NCBI GenBank assembly: GCA_964352225.1
Contig: CAYGRM010000107.1
Location: forward strand, 1-17,823
Source of the DNA: CAJQQY01 sp964352225
GTDB taxonomy: Bacteria > Bacteroidota > Bacteroidia > Chitinophagales > Saprospiraceae
DNA length: 17,823 nucleotides
Reading direction: 5' to 3'
Each line of letters opens with the position of its first letter. Position 1 is the first letter of the stretch. The notes beneath the pieces are model-generated. The model was not told the DNA's origin. It saw only the letters and a program-made list of their open reading frames with translations, and ran no database searches. The position numbers and the translations under genes were made by a program. This document shows positions 1 through 7,446 of this stretch, piece after piece.

Positions 1-883
1 GATCTATTTTTTCCCTTTTTCTAAAAATATTAAAACCAATAATCAATAAAATAAACCACAAAAATACTCTTCCAAAATCAAGTAATCTCCAACCTAAAAC
101 AGCTATGTTTTTTATTGCTCCAGCAAAGTCTACTTTTTCAAAAGCAGGTGCCCACGGAGAATTTTCATGATAGCCAATCCAACCCGTTTTTAAATAATGG
201 AAAAATAAAAATGAAAACCCCAAACCTACGCCGATTATATAGGGTAGCGTATTTACGAAAATAGATTTTAGTTTGATTTCCTTTTTTAAAATAAAAAAAT
301 AATTCAAAAAGTCGAGTGAAAAAATAGCTGCAGCTACCATAATTCCACGCATACTAATCAAACATAATCCGATGATTCCGATGGCTAATATTTTTCTTTT
401 TTCCTTAAAAATGCCAGCTAAACTCATCAAGAAAAAAAACGCAACAACTATATCAGGAGTAACTAAGACAGCTTGTCCTGCTAGGCATGGATCGAGAATT
501 AATAACAATATAAATGCAAAAGTGAAAAAGGAATTTTGGAAAAAGTATTTTCCGATTTTTTTTAAGTAAAAAATAATCCCAAACAAAAATGGCAACATTG
601 CAAAATGACTAGCCGCCAAACTTTTCCCAAATAATTTCCAAACCAATGCAATGTAAATTCCAAAAGTAGGAGGGTGTCCACTATCAATATTTTCGGGTAA
701 GAAAAACGAACTAAAATTATTATCAAAATAGAATTGACCATGAATAGATCCCAACTGAACCGTATCCCAAAAGAAGAAATTATTACGCACTAAAAAAGTC
801 AAAATCAATGCGGACAAATAAAAAAGATAAATGCCAAAGCGTTGAATGAAATTTTCTAAACTTGATTTTTCTAGCGAAGCCAA
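1..883 (-). CDS. PMT/ArnT-like membrane glycosyltransferase (partial, C-terminus missing)
   Basis: An open minus-strand frame of 294 codons runs off the left edge without a stop. It is rich in hydrophobic segments. After the first membrane helix (about residues 20-35, reading LFYLSALILTFLV) comes a soluble loop with WDTVQLGSIHGQFYF and then ENIDSGHPPTFGIYIALVWK. The pattern HPP-x-x-x-x-x-x-ALVWKLFGKS-x-x-A matches the first extracytoplasmic loop and following helix of family 39 (PMT_2/ArnT-like) glycosyltransferases, which move sugars from polyprenyl-phosphate carriers onto lipids or proteins. Acceptor and donor cannot be told. No ATG lies near the N-terminus: the in-frame stop is followed by ATA and then TTG at 883-881, so a TTG start is the best choice. 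The gene is divergent from the symporter at 981. The membrane enzyme class is fairly clear, the substrate unknown. Confidence 0.6.
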   Translation of the reverse strand, partial: MASLEKSSLENFIQRFGIYLFYLSALILTFLVRNNFFFWDTVQLGSIHGQFYFDNNFSSFFLPENIDSGHPPTFGIYIALVWKLFGKSLAASHFAMLPFLFGIIFYLKKIGKYFFQNSFFTFAFILLLILDPCLAGQAVLVTPDIVVAFFFLMSLAGIFKEKRKILAIGIIGLCLISMRGIMVAAAIFSLDFLNYFFILKKEIKLKSIFVNTLPYIIGVGLGFSFLFFHYLKTGWIGYHENSPWAPAFEKVDFAGAIKNIAVLGWRLLDFGRVFLWFILLIIGFNIFRKREKID

Positions 884-980
884 TATTGATTAAATTGTTT
901 AAGAAATTTGAATACTCTGATTTTTTTTTAGTCCTTAGACAAAATTTGAAGGCACAAAGTAAAATGAAAAAATCAACAAC

Positions 981-2585
981 ATGACGCAATTCCTAAGTTT
1001 TTTCGCCTTTACAGCATTTGTGGCACTTTTTGCTACTTGGCAACTTCGCAAGGACAAATTAAATACAGCTGATGGTTATTTTTTAGGAGGCAGGAGTTTG
1101 ACTGGAGTGGTGATCGCTGGTTCACTTTTGTTGACCAATATTTCGACGGAACATTTGATCGGAATGAATGGATCAGCATATGAAAATGGAGCAATAATTA
1201 TTGCTTGGGAAGTTACTTCAGCTTTGGCTTTGGTCGCTGCAGCTATGTATTTTGTTCCTCGATATTTACAGATGGGATTGACCACAATTCCTGAATTTTT
1301 GGAAAAAAGATTTGATGGATTGACGAGGACAATTATTGCTTTAATGTTGATTATTTCCTTTGTCACGACCCTCTTACCGATTGTCCTTTATTCAGGTGCC
1401 TTGAGCATTGAAAGTGTTTTTGAAATATCAAGTTCGCTAGGGATTTCTAAAAATCAAGGTCTGTGGTTAACTGTAGTGGTGGTTGGAGTGATTGGTTCTA
1501 TTTATGCAATTTTTGGCGGATTGAAAATGGTCGTTTATACGGATACCATTAACGGATTTGGATTATTGATCGCAGGTTTGGCGATACCAATTTTTGCTTT
1601 ATGGGATATTGGCGATGGAAATTTGATCGAAGGATTAACTAAGGTTTTTAATCATGCTCCAGAAAAATTTAGGGTGATTAGTGATGAAAACTCTATTGGG
1701 GAAGGTGCCAGAGATGCAACTTTACCATTTAGCGTTTTATTTACTGGTCTGATTATCAATCAGTTATACTTTTGGACTATGCATCAATCAATCATTCAGC
1801 GAGCCTTGGGAGCAGTCAGCATCAAGGAAGCTCAAAAGGGATTACTCTATACGGGTGTTTTAAAAATATTGATCCCACTTGTGATAGTTTTGCCAGGTCT
1901 AATTGGTTATTATTATTTTGGAGATAGTCTTTATGGAGAGGCAAGAGATACGGTCTATCCTCTATTAGTCAAAAAAGTTTTACCTGTTTGGATGACTGGA
2001 TTTTTTGTAGCGGTGATGGTTGGAGCTATTTTAAGTACCTTTAATAGTGCGCTCAATAGTGCAGCCACGATTTGGAGTTTAGGAATTTATAAAAGATATA
2101 TTTCTCCTAGTGCAAACGAAGGTAGAACTGTTTGGATGGGAAAAATGGTCTCGGCTGGATTAGCGATCTTTGCTATTTTGATAGCTCCTTTTGTTGCTAA
2201 TGCACCGGACGGTTTGTACCAACTTTTGCAGCAATTGAATGGGATCTTTTTTATTCCAATGGCAACGGTGATTTTGGCAGGATTCTTTTTTCCAAAAGTA
2301 TCAGCGACAGGAGCCAAGGCAGGATTATTTTTTGGATTGGCTTTTTATGTGATCATGAATTTTGTTTTAAAAGTGGATTTGCATTTTGTACATATTTGGG
2401 GAATTGAATTTGTGTTGAATGTGGTGGTGATGCATTTGGTTTCAAGTAGCTATCCACGAACCAATACCTTTGTAATCACAAATGTTGGAGCAGTAGAGAT
2501 TGGACAATGGAAATATGCAAAATTGTTGAGTTGGATTTTGGTGGGAGTGACGGTGTTGATTTATATTTTGTTGGGGACAATTTAG
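981..2585 (+). CDS. YidK-like sodium/solute symporter (SSS family)
   Basis: A 534-residue polytopic inner-membrane protein of the solute:sodium symporter (SSF) family, expected to use the sodium gradient to import a small solute, probably a sugar or related organic compound. Family marks are GYFLGGRSLTG near residues 33-43, SLLLTNISTEHLIG near 48-61 and WEVTSALALV near 76-85. Further marks are LPIVLYSGAL near 132-141, the conserved core segments QGIVQR-like (QSIIQRALG) and the GAILSTFNSALNSAATIWSLG helix. The order and wording match E. coli YidK closely from recall; the protein is slightly shorter at the C-terminus. The start ATG overlaps the stop of a six-codon upstream reading frame (964-984, ATGA overlap). 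Downstream lie two hairpins and a bidirectional terminator. The transported substrate is not known. Confidence 0.88.
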   Translation: MTQFLSFFAFTAFVALFATWQLRKDKLNTADGYFLGGRSLTGVVIAGSLLLTNISTEHLIGMNGSAYENGAIIIAWEVTSALALVAAAMYFVPRYLQMGLTTIPEFLEKRFDGLTRTIIALMLIISFVTTLLPIVLYSGALSIESVFEISSSLGISKNQGLWLTVVVVGVIGSIYAIFGGLKMVVYTDTINGFGLLIAGLAIPIFALWDIGDGNLIEGLTKVFNHAPEKFRVISDENSIGEGARDATLPFSVLFTGLIINQLYFWTMHQSIIQRALGAVSIKEAQKGLLYTGVLKILIPLVIVLPGLIGYYYFGDSLYGEARDTVYPLLVKKVLPVWMTGFFVAVMVGAILSTFNSALNSAATIWSLGIYKRYISPSANEGRTVWMGKMVSAGLAIFAILIAPFVANAPDGLYQLLQQLNGIFFIPMATVILAGFFFPKVSATGAKAGLFFGLAFYVIMNFVLKVDLHFVHIWGIEFVLNVVVMHLVSSSYPRTNTFVITNVGAVEIGQWKYAKLLSWILVGVTVLIYILLGTI

Positions 2586-2591
2586 TCGTAC

Positions 2592-2643
2592 TTTCGTAGC
2601 TCCTGCTACGAAACAATAAGTGCAACGTAGCAAGAGCTACGTT
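2592..2643. repeat. Pair of REP-like hairpins in opposite orientation
   Basis: Two short perfect palindromes stand ten bases apart after the symporter stop. The first (2592-2613) has stem TTTCGTAGC around loop TCCT. The second (2624-2643) has stem AACGTAGC around loop AAGA. Both contain CGTAGC/GCTACG, and the second read on the other strand is nearly the same as the first (CGTAGCTCYTGCTACG), so they form an inverted pair, as REP doublets do. Neither is followed by a T-run, so they are not simple terminators. Confidence 0.6.
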
Positions 2644-2655
2644 TATACGGAACAA

Positions 2656-2694
2656 AAAAAAGTGGTTTTGGAAAATCTCCAAAACCACTTTTTT
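2656..2694. terminator. Bidirectional rho-independent terminator
   Basis: A 17-base-pair perfect stem (2656-2672 with 2678-2694, core AGTGGTTTTGGA) closes a five-base loop AAATC. A-tract on one side and T-tract on the other make it work on both strands. It lies between the converging symporter gene and the BON-LysM gene and should end both transcripts. Confidence 0.88.
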
Positions 2695-2712
2695 ATAAAT
2701 TATCATCAATGA

Positions 2713-3195
2713 TTATCCTTGAGCTGGAATTCTCAATACTTGCCCTGGATAAATTTTATCAGGGTGTTCCAACATTGGTTTATTTGCTTCAAAAATTTCA
2801 TTGTATTTCATTGGATCGCCATAAACAGCTTTCGAAATTTTAGACAATGAGTCTCCTGATTTTACGGTATAAAAGGTAGCTTCAGGTTCTGGATTAGCCA
2901 CTTCGATATTATCTTCAACTACAGAAACGCCTTCTATATTTCCTAAAGCCAAAATGATTTTTTCACGATCTGCGTTAGTGTCAGTTTGACCTTTAACAGA
3001 GATAGATTCTCCTATTTCTAAGTTTAAATTAGAAACTGGAATTCCTAATCTAGTAACTTCAGCTGTTAAAGCTTGAATCTTTTTTTGTTCTTCAGTTAAT
3101 TCTACTTTTGCTTCAGCAGTTGGTTGGGGAGCAGGAGCAGCTTTTTTTCCAAAAATTTTGTTTCCTGCGTTTTTGATAAATGACATTAAGCCCAT
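2713..3195 (-). CDS. kbp: BON-LysM protein, Kbp/YgaU family
   Basis: A 160-residue protein with the layout of E. coli Kbp (YgaU), a cytoplasmic potassium-binding BON-LysM protein. The N-terminus MGLMSFIKNAGNKIFGKK corresponds to the family's opening helix (E. coli MGLFNFVKDAGEKLWD, from recall). A BON domain spans about residues 36-100 (ISVKGQTDTNADREKIILAL). A LysM domain spans about 107-157 (FYTVKSGDSLSKISKAVYG, then IFEANKPMLEHPDKIYPGQV). The length is about ten residues above the E. coli protein because of an Ala/Pro-rich linker at 19-30. There is no signal peptide, in line with a cytoplasmic protein. It is a single-gene unit converging on the symporter and divergent from the hydroxylase. 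A role in potassium sensing or stress adaptation is taken from the family and not shown here. Confidence 0.85.
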   Translation of the reverse strand: MGLMSFIKNAGNKIFGKKAAPAPQPTAEAKVELTEEQKKIQALTAEVTRLGIPVSNLNLEIGESISVKGQTDTNADREKIILALGNIEGVSVVEDNIEVANPEPEATFYTVKSGDSLSKISKAVYGDPMKYNEIFEANKPMLEHPDKIYPGQVLRIPAQG

Positions 3196-3208
3196 AAAAA
3201 ATTGTGTT

Positions 3209-3239
3209 TTAAGATATTAAAAAGTTAAATGTAATCAAA
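3209..3239 (-). promoter_or_regulatory. Possible Bacteroidota housekeeping promoter for kbp
   Basis: On the minus strand TTTG (3239-3236) is followed after exactly 19 bases by TATCTTAA (3216-3209). This fits the TTTG-N19-TAnnTTTG promoter consensus of Bacteroidota with two mismatches in the -7 box. It lies just ahead of the kbp start. Confidence 0.35.
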
Positions 3240-3277
3240 TGAATTACCAATCATATGACAATTAATTTTACCAATGG

Positions 3278-3293
3278 TCACATATATTTGTGA
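3278..3293. promoter_or_regulatory. Small operator-like palindrome TCACA-N6-TGTGA
   Basis: A perfect 5-6-5 palindrome lies in the divergent region between kbp and the hydroxylase gene. Its half-sites are in the opposite order to a CRP site. No regulator can be named, and chance is a real alternative in such AT-rich sequence. Confidence 0.2.
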
Positions 3294-3377
3294 TTAATTC
3301 TCTTAAGTTTGTTAAAAGTTATCAAGGTGTGTTTTTTGTCGCTACACGATTTTCTGATTTAGAATAATTACTTAAAA

Positions 3378-4295
3378 ATGGATGTTTCAATTGCAATTCA
3401 AGAATTAGCTAATGACAATTTACTGATAATTGCTCTTCCTATATTCGTAATTGCAGTTCTCGCAGAGCTGTATTATGAAAAATATAAAGAATTAAATCTG
3501 TACAAAGGTAAAGATTTAATGGCTTCTATTGGAATGATGTTTATCACCTCAATTGTGGAGTTTTTTCCAAAATTATTAGCCTTTGTAGCCTTCTATTATT
3601 TGCATGAATGGTCGCCACTTCGAGAGGTGATCGGAAGGCAATGGTGGGCATTTGGTATTTTATTTTTCTTAGACGACTTTGCGTATTATTGGTTTCATCG
3701 GATGAATCATGAGGTGCGATTATTTTGGGCTGGACATGTGGCTCATCATTCTTCAGAGTATTTGAATTTTGGAACTGCTTTGCGACAAGGAGCAGGTGAA
3801 CGGTTGCATAAATATTTCTTTTGGTTGTGGATTCCACTTTTAGGATTTGATCCATTGATGATTTTCGTAGTTCATTCGGTCAACCTTATATATCAATTTT
3901 GGACACATACTGAAGTAGTGAAAAAATTTCATCCAGCGATTGAGTTTGTGATGAATACTCCTTCGCATCATCGAGTGCATCATGCCAGTAATATTCGATA
4001 TTTGGATCGAAATCATGGAGGTGTATTAATTATTTGGGATAGGATTTTTGGAACATTTTCGGAGGAAAAGGATTTTGAAAAACCGATATATGGTCTGACT
4101 CAAAATATTGAGACATATAATCCTATCAGAGTGGCAACTCATAAATACGCTGCGATTTGGAAAGATATTCGTCGAGCAACAAATTGGAGTGATCGATGGA
4201 ATTATATTTTTAATGCGCCAGGTTGGTCACATGATGGAGAGGATTTGAGAGCGGCGACTTTGCGGAAAAAGATTTTTGAAAATAAGTCAATTTAA
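3378..4295 (+). CDS. Sterol desaturase / fatty acid hydroxylase family membrane di-iron enzyme
   Basis: A 305-residue membrane protein with the complete histidine clusters of the fatty acid hydroxylase superfamily. These are HRMNH at residues 107-111, HVAHH at 120-124 and HHRVHH at 197-202, with further candidate ligands at H177 and H213. These histidines hold a non-heme di-iron centre that uses oxygen to hydroxylate or desaturate lipids at the membrane. Hydrophobic helices lie at about 15-32, 48-75 and 88-105, with more at 145-175. The general look (WAGHVAHHSSEYLN, then FGTALRQ) is closest to the alkylglycerol monooxygenase/sterol desaturase branch common in Bacteroidota. The substrate cannot be assigned. 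The stop is only six bases before the next start, so it is almost surely co-transcribed with the D-2-hydroxyacid dehydrogenase. Confidence 0.85.
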   Translation: MDVSIAIQELANDNLLIIALPIFVIAVLAELYYEKYKELNLYKGKDLMASIGMMFITSIVEFFPKLLAFVAFYYLHEWSPLREVIGRQWWAFGILFFLDDFAYYWFHRMNHEVRLFWAGHVAHHSSEYLNFGTALRQGAGERLHKYFFWLWIPLLGFDPLMIFVVHSVNLIYQFWTHTEVVKKFHPAIEFVMNTPSHHRVHHASNIRYLDRNHGGVLIIWDRIFGTFSEEKDFEKPIYGLTQNIETYNPIRVATHKYAAIWKDIRRATNWSDRWNYIFNAPGWSHDGEDLRAATLRKKIFENKSI

Positions 4296-4301
4296 GGATT
4301 A

Positions 4302-7214
4302 ATGAATTTAACTCAACTCAAGAATAATTTAGAAGGAGAATTGCATCACGATCATTTGCTTCGTGTTCTCTACGCCACCGATGCTTCCGTCTACCGAGAA
4401 CTGCCTCTTGCTGTCGCCTTTCCCAAAAACAAAGAGGACTTAAAAAAACTCATCCAATTCGCAACCGAAAATAAATCGTCACTTATTCCACGAGCAGCAG
4501 GAACTTCCCTCGCAGGTCAATGCGTGGGCGATGGAATCGTCGTCGATATTTCGAAACACTTCACGGAAATCATAGAATTCAACAAAGAAGAGAAATGGAT
4601 TCGAGTACAACCAGGAGTTGTTCGTGATGAGTTGAATGCATTTTTAAAACCTCATGGATTATTTTTTTCTCCAATTACTTCAACGGCTAATCGAGCCATG
4701 ATTGGAGGAATGGTGGGAAATAATTCTTGCGGAACAACTTCCATTGTTTATGGATCGACTCGGGAACATGTATTAGAAATGACCACCATTTTATCAGATG
4801 GTTCAGAAGTAATTTTTGGAAAAATGACTCGTGATGAGTTTTTGGAAAAGCTAAAATTGGAAACGCTTGAAGGAAAATTATATCAACACATTTTCGAAGT
4901 TTTAGAAAAAGAAGAAAATAAAAACAATATACACACGCATTTTCCAAAGGCAACTATTCATCGAAGAAATACAGGTTATGCTTTAGATTATTTATTGAAT
5001 TCAGAGATGTTTTCTGAAAATAACGATCCTTTTGATTTCTGTAAATTGTTGTGTGGTTCTGAAGGAACCTTAGCTTTCACGACTGAAGTAAAATTGGATT
5101 TGGATGATTTGCCTTTGCCCTGCGATGTAGTTTTGGCGGCGCATTTCAATTCAATTGATGCAAGCTTGCGAGCAACTCAAATTGCTATGAAGCATCAGCC
5201 AACCGCTTGTGAGTTGATGGATAAAATTATTTTGGATTGTACCAAAGAAAATATTGAGCAAAACAAGAATCGCTTTTTTGTTGAGGGAGATCCTGAGGGC
5301 GTTTTGATGGTTGAGTTTCGAGGAACAACAGTTTCGGAGGCAGAACATCAAGCGAATAAGTTGATAGAAGATTTAAAAAATGAGAAATTGGGTTACGCAT
5401 TTCCCATTATTCCTTCCGAAAAAACCAAACAAGTTTGGCAATTACGAAGCGCTGGGCTAGGACTTTTAGCCAATATTCCAGGAGATAAAAAAGCGGTGGC
5501 TTGCATTGAAGATACTGCGGTAGCAATTGAAGATTTGCCAGAATACATTGCTGAGTTTAGCGAAATTATGGAAGGCTTTGAGCAACGTTCAGTCTATTAC
5601 GCTCATGCAGGAGCAGGTGAAATACATTTGCGTCCTCTTTTGAATTTGAAAAAATCTGAGGATGTTGAACAGTTTTTTCAAATCAGTAAAGCTTCGGCAG
5701 AATTGGTTAAAAAATACAAAGGTTCGCTAAGTGGTGAACATGGTGATGGGAGAGTGCGTGCAGCATTCATCCCTTTAATGGTGGGCGAGGAGAATTATCA
5801 ATTATTTTGTAACATTAAACACACGTGGGATCCAAATGGTATTTTTAATCCAGGAAAAATCGTGAATGCTGCTCCCATGAATTCATCCTTGCGTTATGAG
5901 CCCGAGCAAAAAGAATCATTAATTGAGACTGTTTTTGATTTTTCAAATGAAGGTGGTATTCTTCGAGCTGCAGAAAAATGTACTGGTTCGGGAGACTGTC
6001 GGAAGTTACCCGTTTCAGGAGGAACAATGTGTCCAAGTTACCAAGCTACGCGAAATGAAAAAGACACCACTCGGGGGCGAGCAAATATTTTGCGAGAATT
6101 TTTGACCAAAAATGAAAAAGAAAATCCCTTCGATCATCCTGAAATAAAAGAGGTGATGGATTTGTGTATGTCTTGCAAAGGTTGCACTTCTGAGTGTCCT
6201 TCTAATGTGGATATGTCGAGTTTGAAAGCGGAATTTTTACATCAATATTATCAAACGAACGGAATTCCGCTTCGAGCAAAAGCCTTTGCTTGCATTAATG
6301 AATTGAATCGTTTGGGAAGTGTTTTCCCAACATTGTATAATTTCTTTTTAACCAATTCATTGTTTAGTGGCGTTGCAAAAAAAGTATTAGGAGTTGCTTC
6401 GGAGAGGTCATTGCCAACTATACACTCGACAAGTTTACGAAAATGGTTTAAACGAAAGTTTAAAAATGAAAAGAAGAATTTAGGATCAGTTTATCTTTTT
6501 TGTGATGAATTCACGAATTGGAATGATACTGACATTGGGATCAAAAGTTTAAAACTTTTAGCAGCTTTAGGTTATGAAGTGAAAATGGTCAATCATCCCG
6601 AAAGTGGTCGAGCAGCCATTTCCAAAGGTTTATTAAAACGAGCACAAAAACTCGCTCGGGAAAACGTTTCGATTTTTTCTAAAATTATCAATTCGGAAAC
6701 TCCTTTGATTGGAATTGAACCATCTGCGATTTTGACTTTCCGAGATGAGTATCCACGTTTGGTTGAAAAATCAGAAATTGAGCAGGCTAAGGCACTTGGG
6801 AAAAACTGCTTTTTGATTGATGAGTTTATTTCCAATGAAATTAAGAAAGGGAAAATCACCTCTGATTTTTTTACTAAAGAAAAAAAAGAAATCCTTTTGC
6901 ATGGACATTGTCACCAAAAAGCATTGTCAAATGTGGAAGATTCTGTCTGGCTGCTTTCTTTACCTGATAATTACTCGGTTGATGTAATTCCTTCAGGGTG
7001 CTGTGGAATGGCTGGTTCGTTTGGTTATGAAAAAGAACATTTTGAGGTGAGTCAGCAAGTGGGAAATTTGGTGCTTTTTCCCAAAGTAAAAAGTGCTAAA
7101 CCTGCAATTGAAATAGCTGCGTCTGGAACTAGTTGCCGACATCAGATTTTTGATGGAACGGGAAGGAAGGTGAAGCATCCTGTGGAGATTTTGTTTGAAG
7201 CACTTCGGGAATAA
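4302..7214 (+). CDS. FAD/Fe-S D-2-hydroxyacid dehydrogenase (D-lactate / D-2-hydroxyglutarate dehydrogenase, YdiJ/GlcD-GlpC fusion type)
   Basis: A 970-residue flavoprotein fused to an electron-transfer unit. The N-terminal half is a VAO-type FAD domain: PRAAGTSLAGQ at residues 63-73, GGMVGNNSCGTTSIVYGSTR around 129-148, CGSEGTLAFTTEV near 250, and GEHGDGR at 478-484. The second half holds ferredoxin-like cysteines: C560, C566 and C577, then CMSCKGCTSECP at 622-633. A CCG domain follows, with HGHCH (C870) and SGCCGMAGSFG (C900, C901). This layout and length match YdiJ-like enzymes, which oxidise D-2-hydroxyacids such as D-lactate or D-2-hydroxyglutarate and pass electrons to the respiratory chain. 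The choice between these substrates cannot be made by eye. All key residues appear intact. Codons 23-94 use far more C-ending codons than the rest of the gene. It is the second gene of an operon with the lipid hydroxylase. Confidence 0.85.
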   Translation: MNLTQLKNNLEGELHHDHLLRVLYATDASVYRELPLAVAFPKNKEDLKKLIQFATENKSSLIPRAAGTSLAGQCVGDGIVVDISKHFTEIIEFNKEEKWIRVQPGVVRDELNAFLKPHGLFFSPITSTANRAMIGGMVGNNSCGTTSIVYGSTREHVLEMTTILSDGSEVIFGKMTRDEFLEKLKLETLEGKLYQHIFEVLEKEENKNNIHTHFPKATIHRRNTGYALDYLLNSEMFSENNDPFDFCKLLCGSEGTLAFTTEVKLDLDDLPLPCDVVLAAHFNSIDASLRATQIAMKHQPTACELMDKIILDCTKENIEQNKNRFFVEGDPEGVLMVEFRGTTVSEAEHQANKLIEDLKNEKLGYAFPIIPSEKTKQVWQLRSAGLGLLANIPGDKKAVACIEDTAVAIEDLPEYIAEFSEIMEGFEQRSVYYAHAGAGEIHLRPLLNLKKSEDVEQFFQISKASAELVKKYKGSLSGEHGDGRVRAAFIPLMVGEENYQLFCNIKHTWDPNGIFNPGKIVNAAPMNSSLRYEPEQKESLIETVFDFSNEGGILRAAEKCTGSGDCRKLPVSGGTMCPSYQATRNEKDTTRGRANILREFLTKNEKENPFDHPEIKEVMDLCMSCKGCTSECPSNVDMSSLKAEFLHQYYQTNGIPLRAKAFACINELNRLGSVFPTLYNFFLTNSLFSGVAKKVLGVASERSLPTIHSTSLRKWFKRKFKNEKKNLGSVYLFCDEFTNWNDTDIGIKSLKLLAALGYEVKMVNHPESGRAAISKGLLKRAQKLARENVSIFSKIINSETPLIGIEPSAILTFRDEYPRLVEKSEIEQAKALGKNCFLIDEFISNEIKKGKITSDFFTKEKKEILLHGHCHQKALSNVEDSVWLLSLPDNYSVDVIPSGCCGMAGSFGYEKEHFEVSQQVGNLVLFPKVKSAKPAIEIAASGTSCRHQIFDGTGRKVKHPVEILFEALRE

Positions 7215-7297
7215 CGAATAAAGATTTGAGCAGTTTGACGCATTTGATGTGAAGACCACTTCTCAAATCCTTGTTCTTAAATCGATATTCGTTATTC
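7209..7297. repeat. Nested inverted repeat after the dehydrogenase gene
   Basis: GAATAACGAATA (7209-7220, overlapping the stop codon) is exactly inverted at 7286-7297. Inside it GATTTGAG (7223-7230) is inverted at 7262-7269. The whole could fold as an 89-base structure. The run after the right arm is A-rich, not T-rich, so it is a poor terminator on the plus strand. It may be a small dispersed palindromic element. Confidence 0.45.
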
Positions 7298-7398
7298 AAA
7301 AAAAAAGTTGTCTATTAATTTCGTTTGTTCATCCTTAAAAATCATCTCTTCTTCGAACTTCATGATTTTCTTCTAAACTTTTTACAACTCCTGTAACC

Positions 7399-7434
7399 TT
7401 TGGCTGTCATTAAAGTATTAATCGCATAGCCAAA
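7399..7434. promoter_or_regulatory. Inverted heptamer upstream of the CotH-like gene
   Basis: TTTGGCT (7399-7405) and AGCCAAA (7428-7434) form a perfect inverted repeat 22 bases apart, ending 13 bases before the ATG at 7447. It could be an operator or leader hairpin. No other support was found. Confidence 0.2.
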
Positions 7435-7446
7435 ATTAGAAAATCA

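Noticed and set aside
372..569. Plus-strand 65-codon frame near the left end
   Set aside because: It lies antisense inside the open membrane glycosyltransferase frame on the minus strand, which has clear family motifs.
783..989. Minus-strand 68-codon ATG-started frame
   Set aside because: It overlaps the glycosyltransferase start in another frame and the symporter start; the glycosyltransferase frame with a TTG start explains the region better.
3278..3293. CRP/FNR site between kbp and the hydroxylase
   Set aside because: The half-sites are TCACA then TGTGA, the reverse order of a CRP site, so it is kept only as an unassigned palindrome.
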